A stretch of DNA of 64,000 nt from Sva-07 sp963717385. GTDB lineage: Bacteria > Actinomycetota > Acidimicrobiia > Acidimicrobiales > Ilumatobacteraceae. Position numbers and translations under genes: made by a program. The stretch covers positions 62,001 to 126,000 of the forward strand of contig CAVQWE010000012.1 of NCBI GenBank assembly GCA_963717385.1. Reading direction: 5' to 3'. Below are positions 54,391-62,853 of the stretch, one piece after another (positions within the stretch are counted from its first letter, which is position 1; each line of letters starts with the position of its first letter). The notes beneath the pieces are model-generated. The model did not search any database. It was not told where the DNA came from and saw only the letters and a program-made list of their open reading frames with translations.

Positions 54391-55394
54391 CAGCGCTCCG
54401 AGGCAGAGACGCCGTACTCGTTGCGTGCGGCGCGCAATCGGAGGTCCTCGATCACTCGGCGATTCGCCGCTTGGAGGTCGGCGAGGAACGCGACCGCCCA
54501 CATCTGTGCGGCAACGCCGACCAGGCCGATGCCGGCGAGCAGGCTCGGCACGCGGCTGGTGTAGGTGTCTTCGAACAGGTAGAGGCCGAGCCATCGCAGC
54601 AGCAGCAGCATGCCGAGCACGAACGGAACGAGCCCGATCAGGAAGAAGAATCGGAACGGCTTGTACAGCGCAAAGCTGCGGATGATGGCTTGCGCCGAGC
54701 GCCAGACGTAGCGGGCGCTGCTCTTGACCAGCCGCGACTCGCGCGTCTTGGGGTTCACCCCGATCGGCACCGACTCGATCGAGATCCCGTTCCATCCCGC
54801 TTGCACGATGGTCTCCATCGTGTAGGTGTATTTGCCGAACACCTGGACCCGCATGGCGGCGTCGCGCGTGTAGGCACGGAACCCGCTGGCGGCATCTTTC
54901 ACCCCGGTGCCGGAGAACCGTCGCACGACCGAACTCCCGAGGCGTTGCAGCGCCTTCTTCGTGCGTGAGAAGTCGTCGATGTCAGCGATCGGTCGTTCGC
55001 CGACCACCATGTCGGCACGGCCCGCCAAGACCGGTTCGACCAGGTCGGGGATCGACGCTCCCTGGTACTGGTTGTCGGCGTCGGTGTTGACGATGACGGT
55101 GGCACCGGCACGCAGGCTCGCATCGATGCCGGTCATGAACGCTGCGGCCAGACCGCGATTGCGGCCGTGCGACACGATGTGGTCGACCCCGAGCTCGCGG
55201 GCGACCTCGACGGTTCGATCGCTGCTGCCGTCGTCGATCACCAACCACTCCACCACGTCGACACCTGGCACCTCGCGGGGCAGGTCGGCGACGGTCATCG
55301 GCAGAGTCGCCTCCTCGTTGAAGCAGGGGATCTGGATGATCAACTTGACCGGGATCGTCGACCCGCGACGTGCAACGCTGGCGTTCGACATCAC
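54390..55394 (-). CDS. Family 2 glycosyltransferase with C-terminal membrane helices
   Basis: The 334-residue protein has a GT-A domain: IIQIPCFNEEATLPMTVADL, WLVIDDGSSDRT, HGRNRGLAAAFMTGID, the metal site NTDADNQYQ and DAASGFRAYTRDA. The last 90 residues contain two membrane helices (FFLIGLVPFVLGMLLLL, LAGIGLVGVAAQMWAVAFL). This is the polyprenyl-phosphate or lipid-linked glycan type. It stands first-to-last in a minus-strand set with a flippase-like protein, a methyltransferase and a large membrane protein, pointing to envelope glycolipid synthesis. Confidence 0.9.
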   Translation of the reverse strand: MMSNASVARRGSTIPVKLIIQIPCFNEEATLPMTVADLPREVPGVDVVEWLVIDDGSSDRTVEVARELGVDHIVSHGRNRGLAAAFMTGIDASLRAGATVIVNTDADNQYQGASIPDLVEPVLAGRADMVVGERPIADIDDFSRTKKALQRLGSSVVRRFSGTGVKDAASGFRAYTRDAAMRVQVFGKYTYTMETIVQAGWNGISIESVPIGVNPKTRESRLVKSSARYVWRSAQAIIRSFALYKPFRFFFLIGLVPFVLGMLLLLRWLGLYLFEDTYTSRVPSLLAGIGLVGVAAQMWAVAFLADLQAANRRVIEDLRLRAARNEYGVSASER

Positions 55395-56353
55395 GGGGCA
55401 GCGTAACGGTCAGAGGCGAGCGGATCGGCTCGCTCGTCGGACTCGAGTGTGGGGCTCGTGCGGGCGATCGCCACCGAGAGCGCTGCACCACCGAGGTCGA
55501 CTGCGATCGACACCACTCGGCTGAGCACTGCGACCGACACCGCCACGCCAGCTCCGAGGGACGCTGTGGTCATCGAGATGAAGATCGCTTCGCGGACGCC
55601 GATCCCGCCGGGCACGCCGATGATGACGAATCCCGCCATCCACGAGACACAGGTCACGAAGATCAGCTCGACGATCAGGCGGGTATCGACGTCCACCCCG
55701 AGTGCGACGACCGCGAAGATGCTCATCCCCGAGAACAGCACCCACACCGGCAGGTGGCGGGCGACCAGGAGGGTGAACCAGCGGGCGTCGGGCAGGCGGA
55801 GCTCGCGGCGGGTCACCCGGTGCGCCAAGCGGTCGAGTGACGACCTCAGCGGCGTCAGACTCAGGCATGCAGCCCCGGCAATCAGCGCCATCGCGAGCAA
55901 GGCGGGGAGCAGTCGACCTGCTGGTGGGGCGATGAGTCCGGCGGCAGCGCCCACGGTGGCCGCTCCGAGGAAGGTGGCGACCATCGACATCGCCGTCGAC
56001 GAGTAGGCGATCCCGCGCGTGGTACCGCCACGGCGAGCGAGTTCGGCCTGGCCGACCACCGGCCAGATCCCACCCGGCACGTACTTGCCGAGTTGGCCGA
56101 CGAAGAACCACGACATCCCCCGACGCCATGGGGCGAGCGCGCCAGCCCGCCGCAGGATCAGCAGCCAGTTGACACCGATCAACGCCATGGCCCCGAGCCC
56201 GGTGATGGCACCGATGGCGAGCCACCCGAGATTCGCCGACGACAGTGCATCGGCGATCTCCGAGCGGTCGCGCACGATGCGTCGAACGACGAACGCGATG
56301 CCGGCAACACCGATGGCGATCCCGATCAGGTTGATGAGCCGGGATCGCGACAT
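55391..56353 (-). CDS. Lysylphosphatidylglycerol synthase transmembrane-like (UPF0104) protein
   Basis: A 320-residue integral membrane protein with about eight helices and the UPF0104 patterns WLAIGAITGLGAMALIGVNW, GMSWFFVGQLGKYVPGGIWP and GFVIIGVPGGIGVREAIFIS. The last, PGGxGxREA, is the family hallmark. Such proteins are often encoded beside GT2 enzymes and are thought to move or anchor lipid-linked substrates. It overlaps the glycosyltransferase gene by four bases. Confidence 0.88.
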   Translation of the reverse strand: MSRSRLINLIGIAIGVAGIAFVVRRIVRDRSEIADALSSANLGWLAIGAITGLGAMALIGVNWLLILRRAGALAPWRRGMSWFFVGQLGKYVPGGIWPVVGQAELARRGGTTRGIAYSSTAMSMVATFLGAATVGAAAGLIAPPAGRLLPALLAMALIAGAACLSLTPLRSSLDRLAHRVTRRELRLPDARWFTLLVARHLPVWVLFSGMSIFAVVALGVDVDTRLIVELIFVTCVSWMAGFVIIGVPGGIGVREAIFISMTTASLGAGVAVSVAVLSRVVSIAVDLGGAALSVAIARTSPTLESDERADPLASDRYAAP

Positions 56354-56356
56354 CGC

Positions 56357-56989
56357 TCAGACCGAGCTGGAGGCGCCACCGCGCGGCGCGGTGGCGAGGA
56401 CCATCGTCCAGGGCAGCGGTGTGGCCCGGTCGACGATCTCGAAGTGACCGGCCACGAGCTTGGTGAAGCTGCGATGTGTCCAGTGGTTGATGTGACCCGG
56501 GGTGTTGCCGAGCTCTCGGAGATAGCGCCCGCGGGCCATGTTGCCCACCCGCCAGATCGGCTCGAATGGCACCGATGCGATCAGCGACCCCGAGCACACC
56601 CTGGCCAGTTCGGCCAGCGCCGCTGGAGGGTCAGGGAGGTGTTCGAACACCTCGATCGCCATCACCAGATCGAATGCGTCGTCGGGAAACGGGAGAAACG
56701 ATGCGTCCCCGAAGGCGCACGACAGATCGCGTGACTGCCACTGTGCAGCAAGTTCGTCGTCGGGGAGATCGAGGCCGATCACGGCGACGCCGGCGAAACG
56801 TTCGATCACTCGCGCCGTGACGATGCCCTCGCCGACGCCGATCTCGAGGATGCGTGTCGGTTTCGATGTATCGAGGAAGCGGTCGAGTGCGTCGAAGAAG
56901 CCGCGCATCATGCGCTGCTCGATCGGGTTGGTCGAGCCGTACTTGTCGTAGGTGTTGCCGGTGGGGACTGTTGTGTCGTCGGTGGTCAT
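56357..56989 (-). CDS. Class I SAM-dependent methyltransferase
   Basis: The 210-residue protein has motif I RILEIGVGEGIVTARVIERF, VIGLDLPDDELAAQ, and FPDDAFDLVMAIEVFEHLPD with ALAELARVCSGSLIASVP. It begins KYGSTNPIEQRMMRGFFDAL, as in methyltransferases of polyprenyl-linked sugar loci. The stop lies three bases before the UPF0104 gene start, and its start overlaps the next upstream gene by four bases, so the four are probably one operon. Confidence 0.9.
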   Translation of the reverse strand: MTTDDTTVPTGNTYDKYGSTNPIEQRMMRGFFDALDRFLDTSKPTRILEIGVGEGIVTARVIERFAGVAVIGLDLPDDELAAQWQSRDLSCAFGDASFLPFPDDAFDLVMAIEVFEHLPDPPAALAELARVCSGSLIASVPFEPIWRVGNMARGRYLRELGNTPGHINHWTHRSFTKLVAGHFEIVDRATPLPWTMVLATAPRGGASSSV

Positions 56990-58597
56990 GGTTCGGAGGT
57001 GTCCTCTGGGGTGGCGGACGTGGGGGCGAGGGGAGCGTTGGGGAGGCGCCAGAGGATCCAGCGCTGATCCGACCAGATCTCTTCGAAACCGGCGGCCTCA
57101 GCGATCTCAGGGGTGAGCTCTGGTTGCCAGAACGTCGAGTCGCGTCGCTCGGCGTAGTAGTCGCCTCGCAGGGCGATCCGGTCGAGGTCCTTGGTCTGGA
57201 ACGACAGCCGATCGGTGAGCAGCGTCATCGTGCGGGCCCGGAAGTGCACCACGATTGCATCGGGTGGGGTGAGCCGATTGACCGCATCGAAGATCGGCGC
57301 GACGCTCGGATTCGACGGGCCGGACTGCTCTCGACCGGCATTGTTGTACTCGCGGGCGTCGGAGATGTCGCCGGCGAGGACGACACCGTGGGCGACCACG
57401 AGCGCCCCCAGCGGGATCAGCGCCACCACGGTCGCGGCGGTGGCGAGCCGGGTTGCCTGCGGGCGCCGCGCTGCCAGCTCGGCGCCAACCCATGCGCCGG
57501 CGGCGACCAGTGCCACCGTGGCGAAGTAGATCACCCATGGTGTCACCTGGAACCAGTAGCGATCGACGCGACGAAAGTGGGTACTGATCGCCAGGGTCGA
57601 CAGCACGGCCAGCAACGCGAGCGGGCCGTCGAGTGCCGGACGACGCCGGAGGCCGATCACGATGCCGACGGCGGCGACCAGCAAGATCGCCACGCCGATC
57701 GAGGTGTTCTCGCCGAGGCCGATCTGCTCGCTGAGGATCTCGGGGAACTCCTTCATGCGGTCGTCGAGGAACGACCGGCTGTTGCCGTTGCTCGGGAGGA
57801 GATCGGTTGGCAACAGGAGTTGGGCGAGCGTCGCGCACGCCGCGAACGACGCGAACGGTGTGACGATCCGCCGCCAGTGCTCGCGGCCGCTCCTGACCGC
57901 TCCGCCGACCCGGGATTCCCAGATCGATCGGTCGCACCACACGTCGTACAGCATCATCACCGCGATGACGCCGAGCAGGACGAGCGACTCACGCCGCACG
58001 TTGTAGGCCAACGCCACCAATGCTCCGAGCCAGATCAGCTGAGTTGTCGACGCCGTGAGGAGCGTGGCGTTGCGGCGGATCCGGTCGTACCACCAGATCA
58101 CCAGCGCCACCGCTGCGAGGTGGGGAAACTCGGTGAGGAGCTGATCGGTGTGGGCCAGATACAGCGGGGCGGTTGCGAACACTGCGACGATCGCGAGTCG
58201 CCGGCCACCGTCCGATCCGCCGACGCACGATGCCGTGGAGCAGCACGAACCAGAGGCACAACGATGCCACCTCGACGAGCTTCAGGCGGTCGTAGTCGTA
58301 CCCGAACAGTTGGACGAAGGGCGACAGCAGCAGTGGCCACACCCACGGATAGGCAATGGGGCTGAAGCCGGTGTCGGAGTTGAGTACGGCGAACCGATTG
58401 TCGGACACGACCTGGCCGATGTCGCCGTCGAACAGGCTGCGTGCCTGGCGCAGATAGAGCGCGAAGTCGTCGCCTTGGGTGTGACCGGTGCGATGCAGCG
58501 ACACGGCGAGGTAGGCGCCGATGCCGACGACCACCGGAAGCGCGAGCACCTTGGCGATCGATGTCACCGAGGTGGTCGGGCGATCCATCGCCGCCAC
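56986..58597 (-). CDS. Polytopic membrane protein, GT-C (ArnT/PMT-like) glycosyltransferase candidate (frameshifted)
   Basis: Two frames (break near 58205, one extra base) give about 537 residues. Helix 1 (VLALPVVVGIGAYLAVSLHR) is followed by HTQGDDFALYLRQARSLFDG, where Asp-Asp/Glu pairs in the first loop are the GT-C hallmark, then DTGFSPIAYPWVWPLLLSP. Seven or more helices follow, with a soluble C-terminal part (TPPDAIVVHFRARTMTLLTD, QRWILWRLP). It probably uses a polyprenyl-phosphate sugar made by the neighbouring GT2. ATG 58588 is an alternative start. Confidence 0.7.
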
Positions 58598-58654
58598 GTT
58601 AGAGGCTGGAGGTCGCAGCGGCGCAGCAACGCAGGCCGCACGAGGCCATGACTT

Positions 58655-58679
58655 CGATCGGCGAAATCGTTGCCGATCG
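58655..58679 (-). terminator. Hairpin downstream of coxM
   Basis: CGATCGGC (58655-58662) and GCCGATCG (58672-58679) are exact reverse complements around a nine-base loop. The hairpin lies 16 bases after the coxM stop on the minus strand and before the next gene start, where the cox transcript would be expected to end. Confidence 0.45.
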
Positions 58680-58694
58680 CGCCGAGGGCTGCGG

Positions 58695-59521
58695 TCAGGA
58701 GGATGCGGCTTCGAGGGCGCGTCGGGTGAGGACCCGAGCGAGGTGCTGGCGGTACTCGACGCTGGCGTTCAGATCGGCCTGCGGGTCGGCATCGGCGGCG
58801 GCCTGCTCGGCGGCGTCGGCGGCGCTGGCACCGCTGGCGATCGCTGCGGCCACACTGGTGGCGAGCACCGGGGTGGCGACCCATGTTGACGAGACCGACG
58901 CCCGCCTGGTCGCCGTTGCGCCATGCCGCCACACCGACGATCGCCCAGTCCTGGGCGCGACGGTTGAACTTCTGGAAGTTCCATCCGGCGCCGTTCATCT
59001 TCGGTACCCGCACTTCGGTGAGGATCTCGTCGGGAGCCAGCGCAGACTCGAAGAAGGTCTGGTAGAAGTCGGACGCAGCGATTTCTCGTCGTGCCGTTGG
59101 GCCCCTGTGCGACGTAGGTCGCACCGAGCGCCAGCGTGGTGGCGGGGAGGTCGGAAGCCGGATCGGCATGGGCGATCGTGCCGCCGAGTGTGCCGCGGTG
59201 ACGCACCTGCGGGTCGCCGACGTGGCCGGCGGCATGGGCCAGCAGCGGGACGTGCTCGCGAAGGAGATCAGATGTCTCGACGTCCATGTGGCGGGTCATG
59301 GCGCCGATCGCGATCTGGTCGCCTTCGTCACGGATGTACGACAGGTCGGTGAGCCGGCCGATGTCGATCAGCACGCTCGGTTGGGCGAGTCGCAGCTTCA
59401 TCATCGGCAACAGGCTGTGGCCACCGGCGATGAACTTGGCCTCGTCGCCGTGCTGCCCGACGAGGCTGATGGCCTCCTCGGCTGATTCGGCGCGGACGTA
59501 GTCGAACGGTGCGGGGATCAT
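58695..59521 (-). CDS. coxM: CoxM-like FAD-binding subunit of molybdenum hydroxylase (two frameshifts)
   Basis: Passes electrons from the CoxS clusters to FAD. ATG 59521 overlaps the coxS stop (ATGA). The first frame has MIPAPFDYVRAESAEEAIS, AKFIAGGHSLLPMMKLRLAQ (FAD motif AGGHSLLP) and GTLGGTIAHADPASDLPAT (TxGG). After breaks near 59095 and 58885 come FESALAPDEILTEVRVP and FQKFNRRAQDWAIVGVAA, then the tail ADLNASVEYRQHLARVLTRR. The whole span of 827 nt gives about 275 residues, the normal size. Confidence 0.88.
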
Positions 59522-60000
59522 TCGGCACCTCCAGCGGATGCAGCGGCGAGGACGGACTTGACGATGTTGTGGTAGCCGGTACAGCGGCACAGGTTGCCCT
59601 CGAGGCCGACGCGGACTTCGTCCTCGGTGGGGTTGGCGTTCTCTTCCAACAGGCTGGTGGCTGCCATGACCATGCCAGGCGTGCAGTAGCCGCATTGCAG
59701 ACCGTGGTTCTCCATGAACGCCTGCTGCATGGGGTGCAGGGTGCCATCGGCGGCAGCCATGCCTTCGATGGTTCGCACCTCAGCGCCGTCGGCTTGCACG
59801 GCGAGCACGGTGCAACTCTTGACGGCCTCGCCGTTCAGGTGAAGCGAGCACGCACCGCACGATGACGTATCGCATCCGATGTTCGTGCCGGTCAGGCCGA
59901 CCTGCTCACGGACGTACTGCACGAGCAGCGTTCGCGGCTCGACGTCGTGGGTGTGCCGGGTTCCGTTGACGGTGACCGTGATCTCCACTGGTGCCCCCAA
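59518..60000 (-). CDS. coxS: CoxS-like [2Fe-2S] subunit of molybdenum hydroxylase
   Basis: The 160-residue iron-sulfur subunit has all eight cysteines: Cys43, Cys48, Cys51 and Cys63 for the plant-type cluster (IGCDTSSCGACSLHLNG), and Cys103, Cys106, Cys138 and Cys140 for the second (QCGYCTPGMVM, GNLCRCTGYHNIV). It follows a small membrane protein gene by 107 bases and is coupled to coxM by an ATGA overlap. Confidence 0.95.
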   Translation of the reverse strand: MGAPVEITVTVNGTRHTHDVEPRTLLVQYVREQVGLTGTNIGCDTSSCGACSLHLNGEAVKSCTVLAVQADGAEVRTIEGMAAADGTLHPMQQAFMENHGLQCGYCTPGMVMAATSLLEENANPTEDEVRVGLEGNLCRCTGYHNIVKSVLAAASAGGAE

Positions 60001-60107
60001 GTGCTCGTCGGTGTTCTACGTGGTGGATGTGTGGCCCCGTCGGACGGCGCCGGATCCCATCATGCCCGATCGGGCAACCTCGGGCGACATCGGGGCCGCC
60101 GGCAGGG

Positions 60108-60539
60108 TCAGGACAGGATCGTCGAGAGGTCTTTGGTGGCGAGATAGATCAAGAATCCGATGATGATCGTGCCGAAGATCGTGTAGTGCCAGCGCTTCGA
60201 GTGGTTCGCCCGCCAGAACCTGCGGATGCTGTACACGATCGACACCATGGCCAGCAGACCGATGATGAGACCGATGTAGGGCCCGACGCCGCGGGCGATG
60301 CCGACCGCTGGCAGCACGAACGGGAACACGACGTACATCAACATGCACCGGCAGGTGCTGATGAACAGCGACTTCTGGAACGCAGAGCGGGCCTCATCGG
60401 CGGTGGCGGTCTGACCCTCGGGCAGTCGCAGCAGGCGCCGCATGAAGCGGTCGGCTGACGACGGTGCCACGGCGGGTGCCGGCGCCGAAGTGGCGGGTGT
60501 CGCGGTGTCGATCGGGGGTTGGTCGGCGGTGGTGCTCAT
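60108..60539 (-). CDS. Small membrane protein of unknown function in the cox locus
   Basis: The 143-residue protein has a Pro/Ala/Thr N-terminal arm, the cytoplasmic segment DRFMRRLLRLPEGQTATADE, and three helices (STCRCMLMYVVFPFVLPAVG, YIGLIIGLLAMVSIVYSIRR, YTIFGTIIIGFLIYLATKDL). The first helix holds two cysteines (CRCML). I know no function. It starts within the stop of the HAD gene (ATGA), so it is made with the HAD protein and the potassium channel. Confidence 0.75.
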   Translation of the reverse strand: MSTTADQPPIDTATPATSAPAPAVAPSSADRFMRRLLRLPEGQTATADEARSAFQKSLFISTCRCMLMYVVFPFVLPAVGIARGVGPYIGLIIGLLAMVSIVYSIRRFWRANHSKRWHYTIFGTIIIGFLIYLATKDLSTILS

Positions 60540-61225
60540 GGCCGCACTGAACGGTACGTGGCGGCGACGGCTCCGGCAACTTCGCGGGGATGGTCGGCGA
60601 TGTGAGCGGCTCCGGCGGTGACGAGTTCGGTGGTGGATCCGAACCCCCACGTGACACCGATGCAGTCGATGCCGTTGAAGTGGGCGCCCTCGACATCGTG
60701 ATCGCGGTCGCCGACCATGACGACCCGCGCCAGGTCGTTTGGGCTGAGGTTGAGTTCGATCAGTGCGTAGTTGATCACTTCGGCCTTGCTGCGGCGGCCC
60801 GAACCGAACGTGACGCTCGCCCCGGCTTGCACCGTGAAGTAGTCGGTCAGGCCGAAGTGCTCGACGATCCGTTTCGCTGTCGGTTCCGGCTTCGCCGTGG
60901 CGAGCGAGAGCCTGTGGCCGGCGGCTGCGAGTTCGTCGAGCATCTCGGCGATGCCCGGATAGACGGTGTTCTCGAACAGCCCGACGTCCCCGTACCGTTC
61001 GCCGTAGGCCCCGACCACTCGCTCGACCTCGTCGACCGGGATGCCGAGCGTTGGGAGGCTGACCTCGAACGGGGGCCCGATGACGCTGCGGACCTGTTCG
61101 TCGGTCGGCGGTTCGTAGCCGCACACGTTGAACGCGTGCTGCAGCGAGCGGGCGATGCCGGGCGACGAGTCGGAGATCGTGCCGTCGAGGTCGAGCAGGA
61201 CGTGGGTGGCGCCGTTCGTCGTCAC
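60536..61225 (-). CDS. HAD superfamily phosphatase (phosphoglycolate phosphatase-like)
   Basis: The 229-residue protein has HAD motif I VLLDLDGTISDSSPGIARS (DLDGT), motif II LSLATAKPEP, the Lys in GRRSKAEVI and motif IV VVMVGDRDHDVEGA. The cap region GYEPPTDEQVRSVIGPPF is the Gph type. It hydrolyses a small phosphate ester. GTG 61225 overlaps the stop of the potassium channel gene (GTGA). Confidence 0.9.
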   Translation of the reverse strand: MTTNGATHVLLDLDGTISDSSPGIARSLQHAFNVCGYEPPTDEQVRSVIGPPFEVSLPTLGIPVDEVERVVGAYGERYGDVGLFENTVYPGIAEMLDELAAAGHRLSLATAKPEPTAKRIVEHFGLTDYFTVQAGASVTFGSGRRSKAEVINYALIELNLSPNDLARVVMVGDRDHDVEGAHFNGIDCIGVTWGFGSTTELVTAGAAHIADHPREVAGAVAATYRSVRP

Positions 61226-62220
61226 AGCGTTCGTCGCGCCAGTTCTTCGAGGCGTCGGAAATCGTCGTCGTTGCCGACAGCGATCAGCACTTGATGGGGT
61301 TCGATCACGATGTCGGGGTCGGGGTTGGTGGTGAAGCTGCCGTCGACGCGGCGCAATGCGAGCACCAAGATGCCGGCCCGACGGCGCAGGTCGGCGTCGC
61401 GCAGCGTGGTGCCGGCGAGATGCGAACCTTCGGGGACGTCGTATTCCTGCATCCGGAACTCGAGCGACCGTTCGTGCATGACGACATCGATGAACTCGGC
61501 GACGTGCGGCCGGGCAACGAACGACGCCATGCGTGCCGCGCCCAGTTCCTGTGGGTTGACGACGCGGTCGGCGCCGGCGTTGGCGAGCTTCGGCACGCTC
61601 TCTTCCTGGCGGGCGCGAGCGACGATGAACAGGTCGGGCACGATGGCGCGAGCCGACAGCGTGACGAACAGGTTCTCGGCGTCGCCTTCGAGCGCGGCGA
61701 TCAGCGCGCTGGCTCGATCGATGCCCGCTGCTCGCAACGTCGAGTCGAGCGTGGCATCGCCGACCACGGTGGGGAACGACACGTCGGCCACCCGGTCGGG
61801 GTCGACGTCGACCACGACGACGGAGTGCCCTGCGCCGATGAGGTCGTCGGCGACTGCTCTCCCGACGCGGCCCCAACCACACACCACGGTGTGCCCGGAC
61901 AACTTGTTGATCTCACGGTCCATCATGCGCCTTCCGACGAAGTCTCGTAATTGGCCTTCCACGACGACTTGCACCGCCAGGGTGAACGTGTACAGCACCG
62001 TCGACACGCCGGTGATGATGATGGCGATCGTGAACCATTGTTCGAGGTTGTTGAAGTCGTGGAGTTCGCGGAACCCCACCGTGGTGATCGTCGTGACGGT
62101 CTGGTACGTCGCATCGGTGAAGCTCAACCCGAACAGCCAGTAGCCGATCGTGCCGACCACGCCGACGGCTATCACCATCGCGACGGCGCGTTGCAGTCGG
62201 CCGATCGCGGTGTAGTTCAC
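61222..62220 (-). CDS. Two-helix potassium channel with RCK (TrkA-N and TrkA-C) domains
   Basis: The 332-residue protein has one helix (residues 11-33), a pore loop TTITTVGFRE with filter TTVGF (46-50), and a second helix (62-87). A TrkA-N Rossmann domain with VVCGWGRVGRAVADDL (112-127) and the Asp-ending strand VVVVDVDPDRV follows, then a TrkA-C domain from about residue 245. It resembles MthK/GsuK channels gated by ligand binding to the RCK part. It is coupled to the HAD gene downstream. Confidence 0.92.
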   Translation of the reverse strand: MNYTAIGRLQRAVAMVIAVGVVGTIGYWLFGLSFTDATYQTVTTITTVGFRELHDFNNLEQWFTIAIIITGVSTVLYTFTLAVQVVVEGQLRDFVGRRMMDREINKLSGHTVVCGWGRVGRAVADDLIGAGHSVVVVDVDPDRVADVSFPTVVGDATLDSTLRAAGIDRASALIAALEGDAENLFVTLSARAIVPDLFIVARARQEESVPKLANAGADRVVNPQELGAARMASFVARPHVAEFIDVVMHERSLEFRMQEYDVPEGSHLAGTTLRDADLRRRAGILVLALRRVDGSFTTNPDPDIVIEPHQVLIAVGNDDDFRRLEELARRTL

Positions 62221-62295
62221 TGCGCCGACGGTAGCCCGCGGCGGGGCCGTGGCACCGGTTCGCTGCGCACCGAGGTGCGTGCGGCGCGTGCTGGT

Positions 62296-62853
62296 TCAGC
62301 GTCCGTGGAGGATCTCGCGGATCAACGGTTCGTAGTGCTCGAGCGGGTTGCTGACGTAGTCGGCGTCGAAGGCCGTCTGGTCGTACTTGGCACAGAACTC
62401 TTCGGTGTAGTCGAAGTACGGCGAGTCGCGGTGTTGTTCACGAGCGTTCTTGTCCAGGCCGATGTAGTCCCAGAAGTAGTAGCCCTGGAACTCGCCGTGG
62501 TGCTTGACCATGAAATGGTTGGCCTCGGACACGAACGGTTTGAGGATGCCTGCCGCGATGTCGGGGTGGCTGTAGGGGCTGAGCGTGTCGCCGATGTCGT
62601 GCAGCAACGCACACAGCACGTACTCGTTGTCGCGCCCGTCGTTCTCGGCGTGTGTGGCGGTCTGCAAACTGTGCTCGAGACGGTTGACCGGGAAGCCACC
62701 GTGGTCGAACTCGAGCGCTCGCATCAGGTCGATGACGCGCTCGGCCACGTGCGACTGCGTGATCTGCAACTGCGGGGCGATGATCGCCCAGTCCTCGGCG
62801 GTCGATTCCTCGAACGTCTTGAACGAGGTGCGTGGATGCTCGGTGGTGGTCAT
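62296..62853 (-). CDS. HD domain protein, PhnZ/MIOX-like (possible mixed-valent diiron oxygenase or phosphohydrolase)
   Basis: The 185-residue protein has RLEHSLQTATHAENDGRD (His61, His68), the HD pair in LLHDIGDTLSPYSH, and MVKHHGEFQGYYFWDYIGLD further on. The remote His residues and EFQGYY segment resemble HD oxygenases such as PhnZ and myo-inositol oxygenase rather than nucleotide phosphohydrolases. The substrate is unknown. ATG 62853 overlaps the coxL stop by four bases, so it is co-translated with the large subunit. Confidence 0.78.
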   Translation of the reverse strand: MTTTEHPRTSFKTFEESTAEDWAIIAPQLQITQSHVAERVIDLMRALEFDHGGFPVNRLEHSLQTATHAENDGRDNEYVLCALLHDIGDTLSPYSHPDIAAGILKPFVSEANHFMVKHHGEFQGYYFWDYIGLDKNAREQHRDSPYFDYTEEFCAKYDQTAFDADYVSNPLEHYEPLIREILHGR

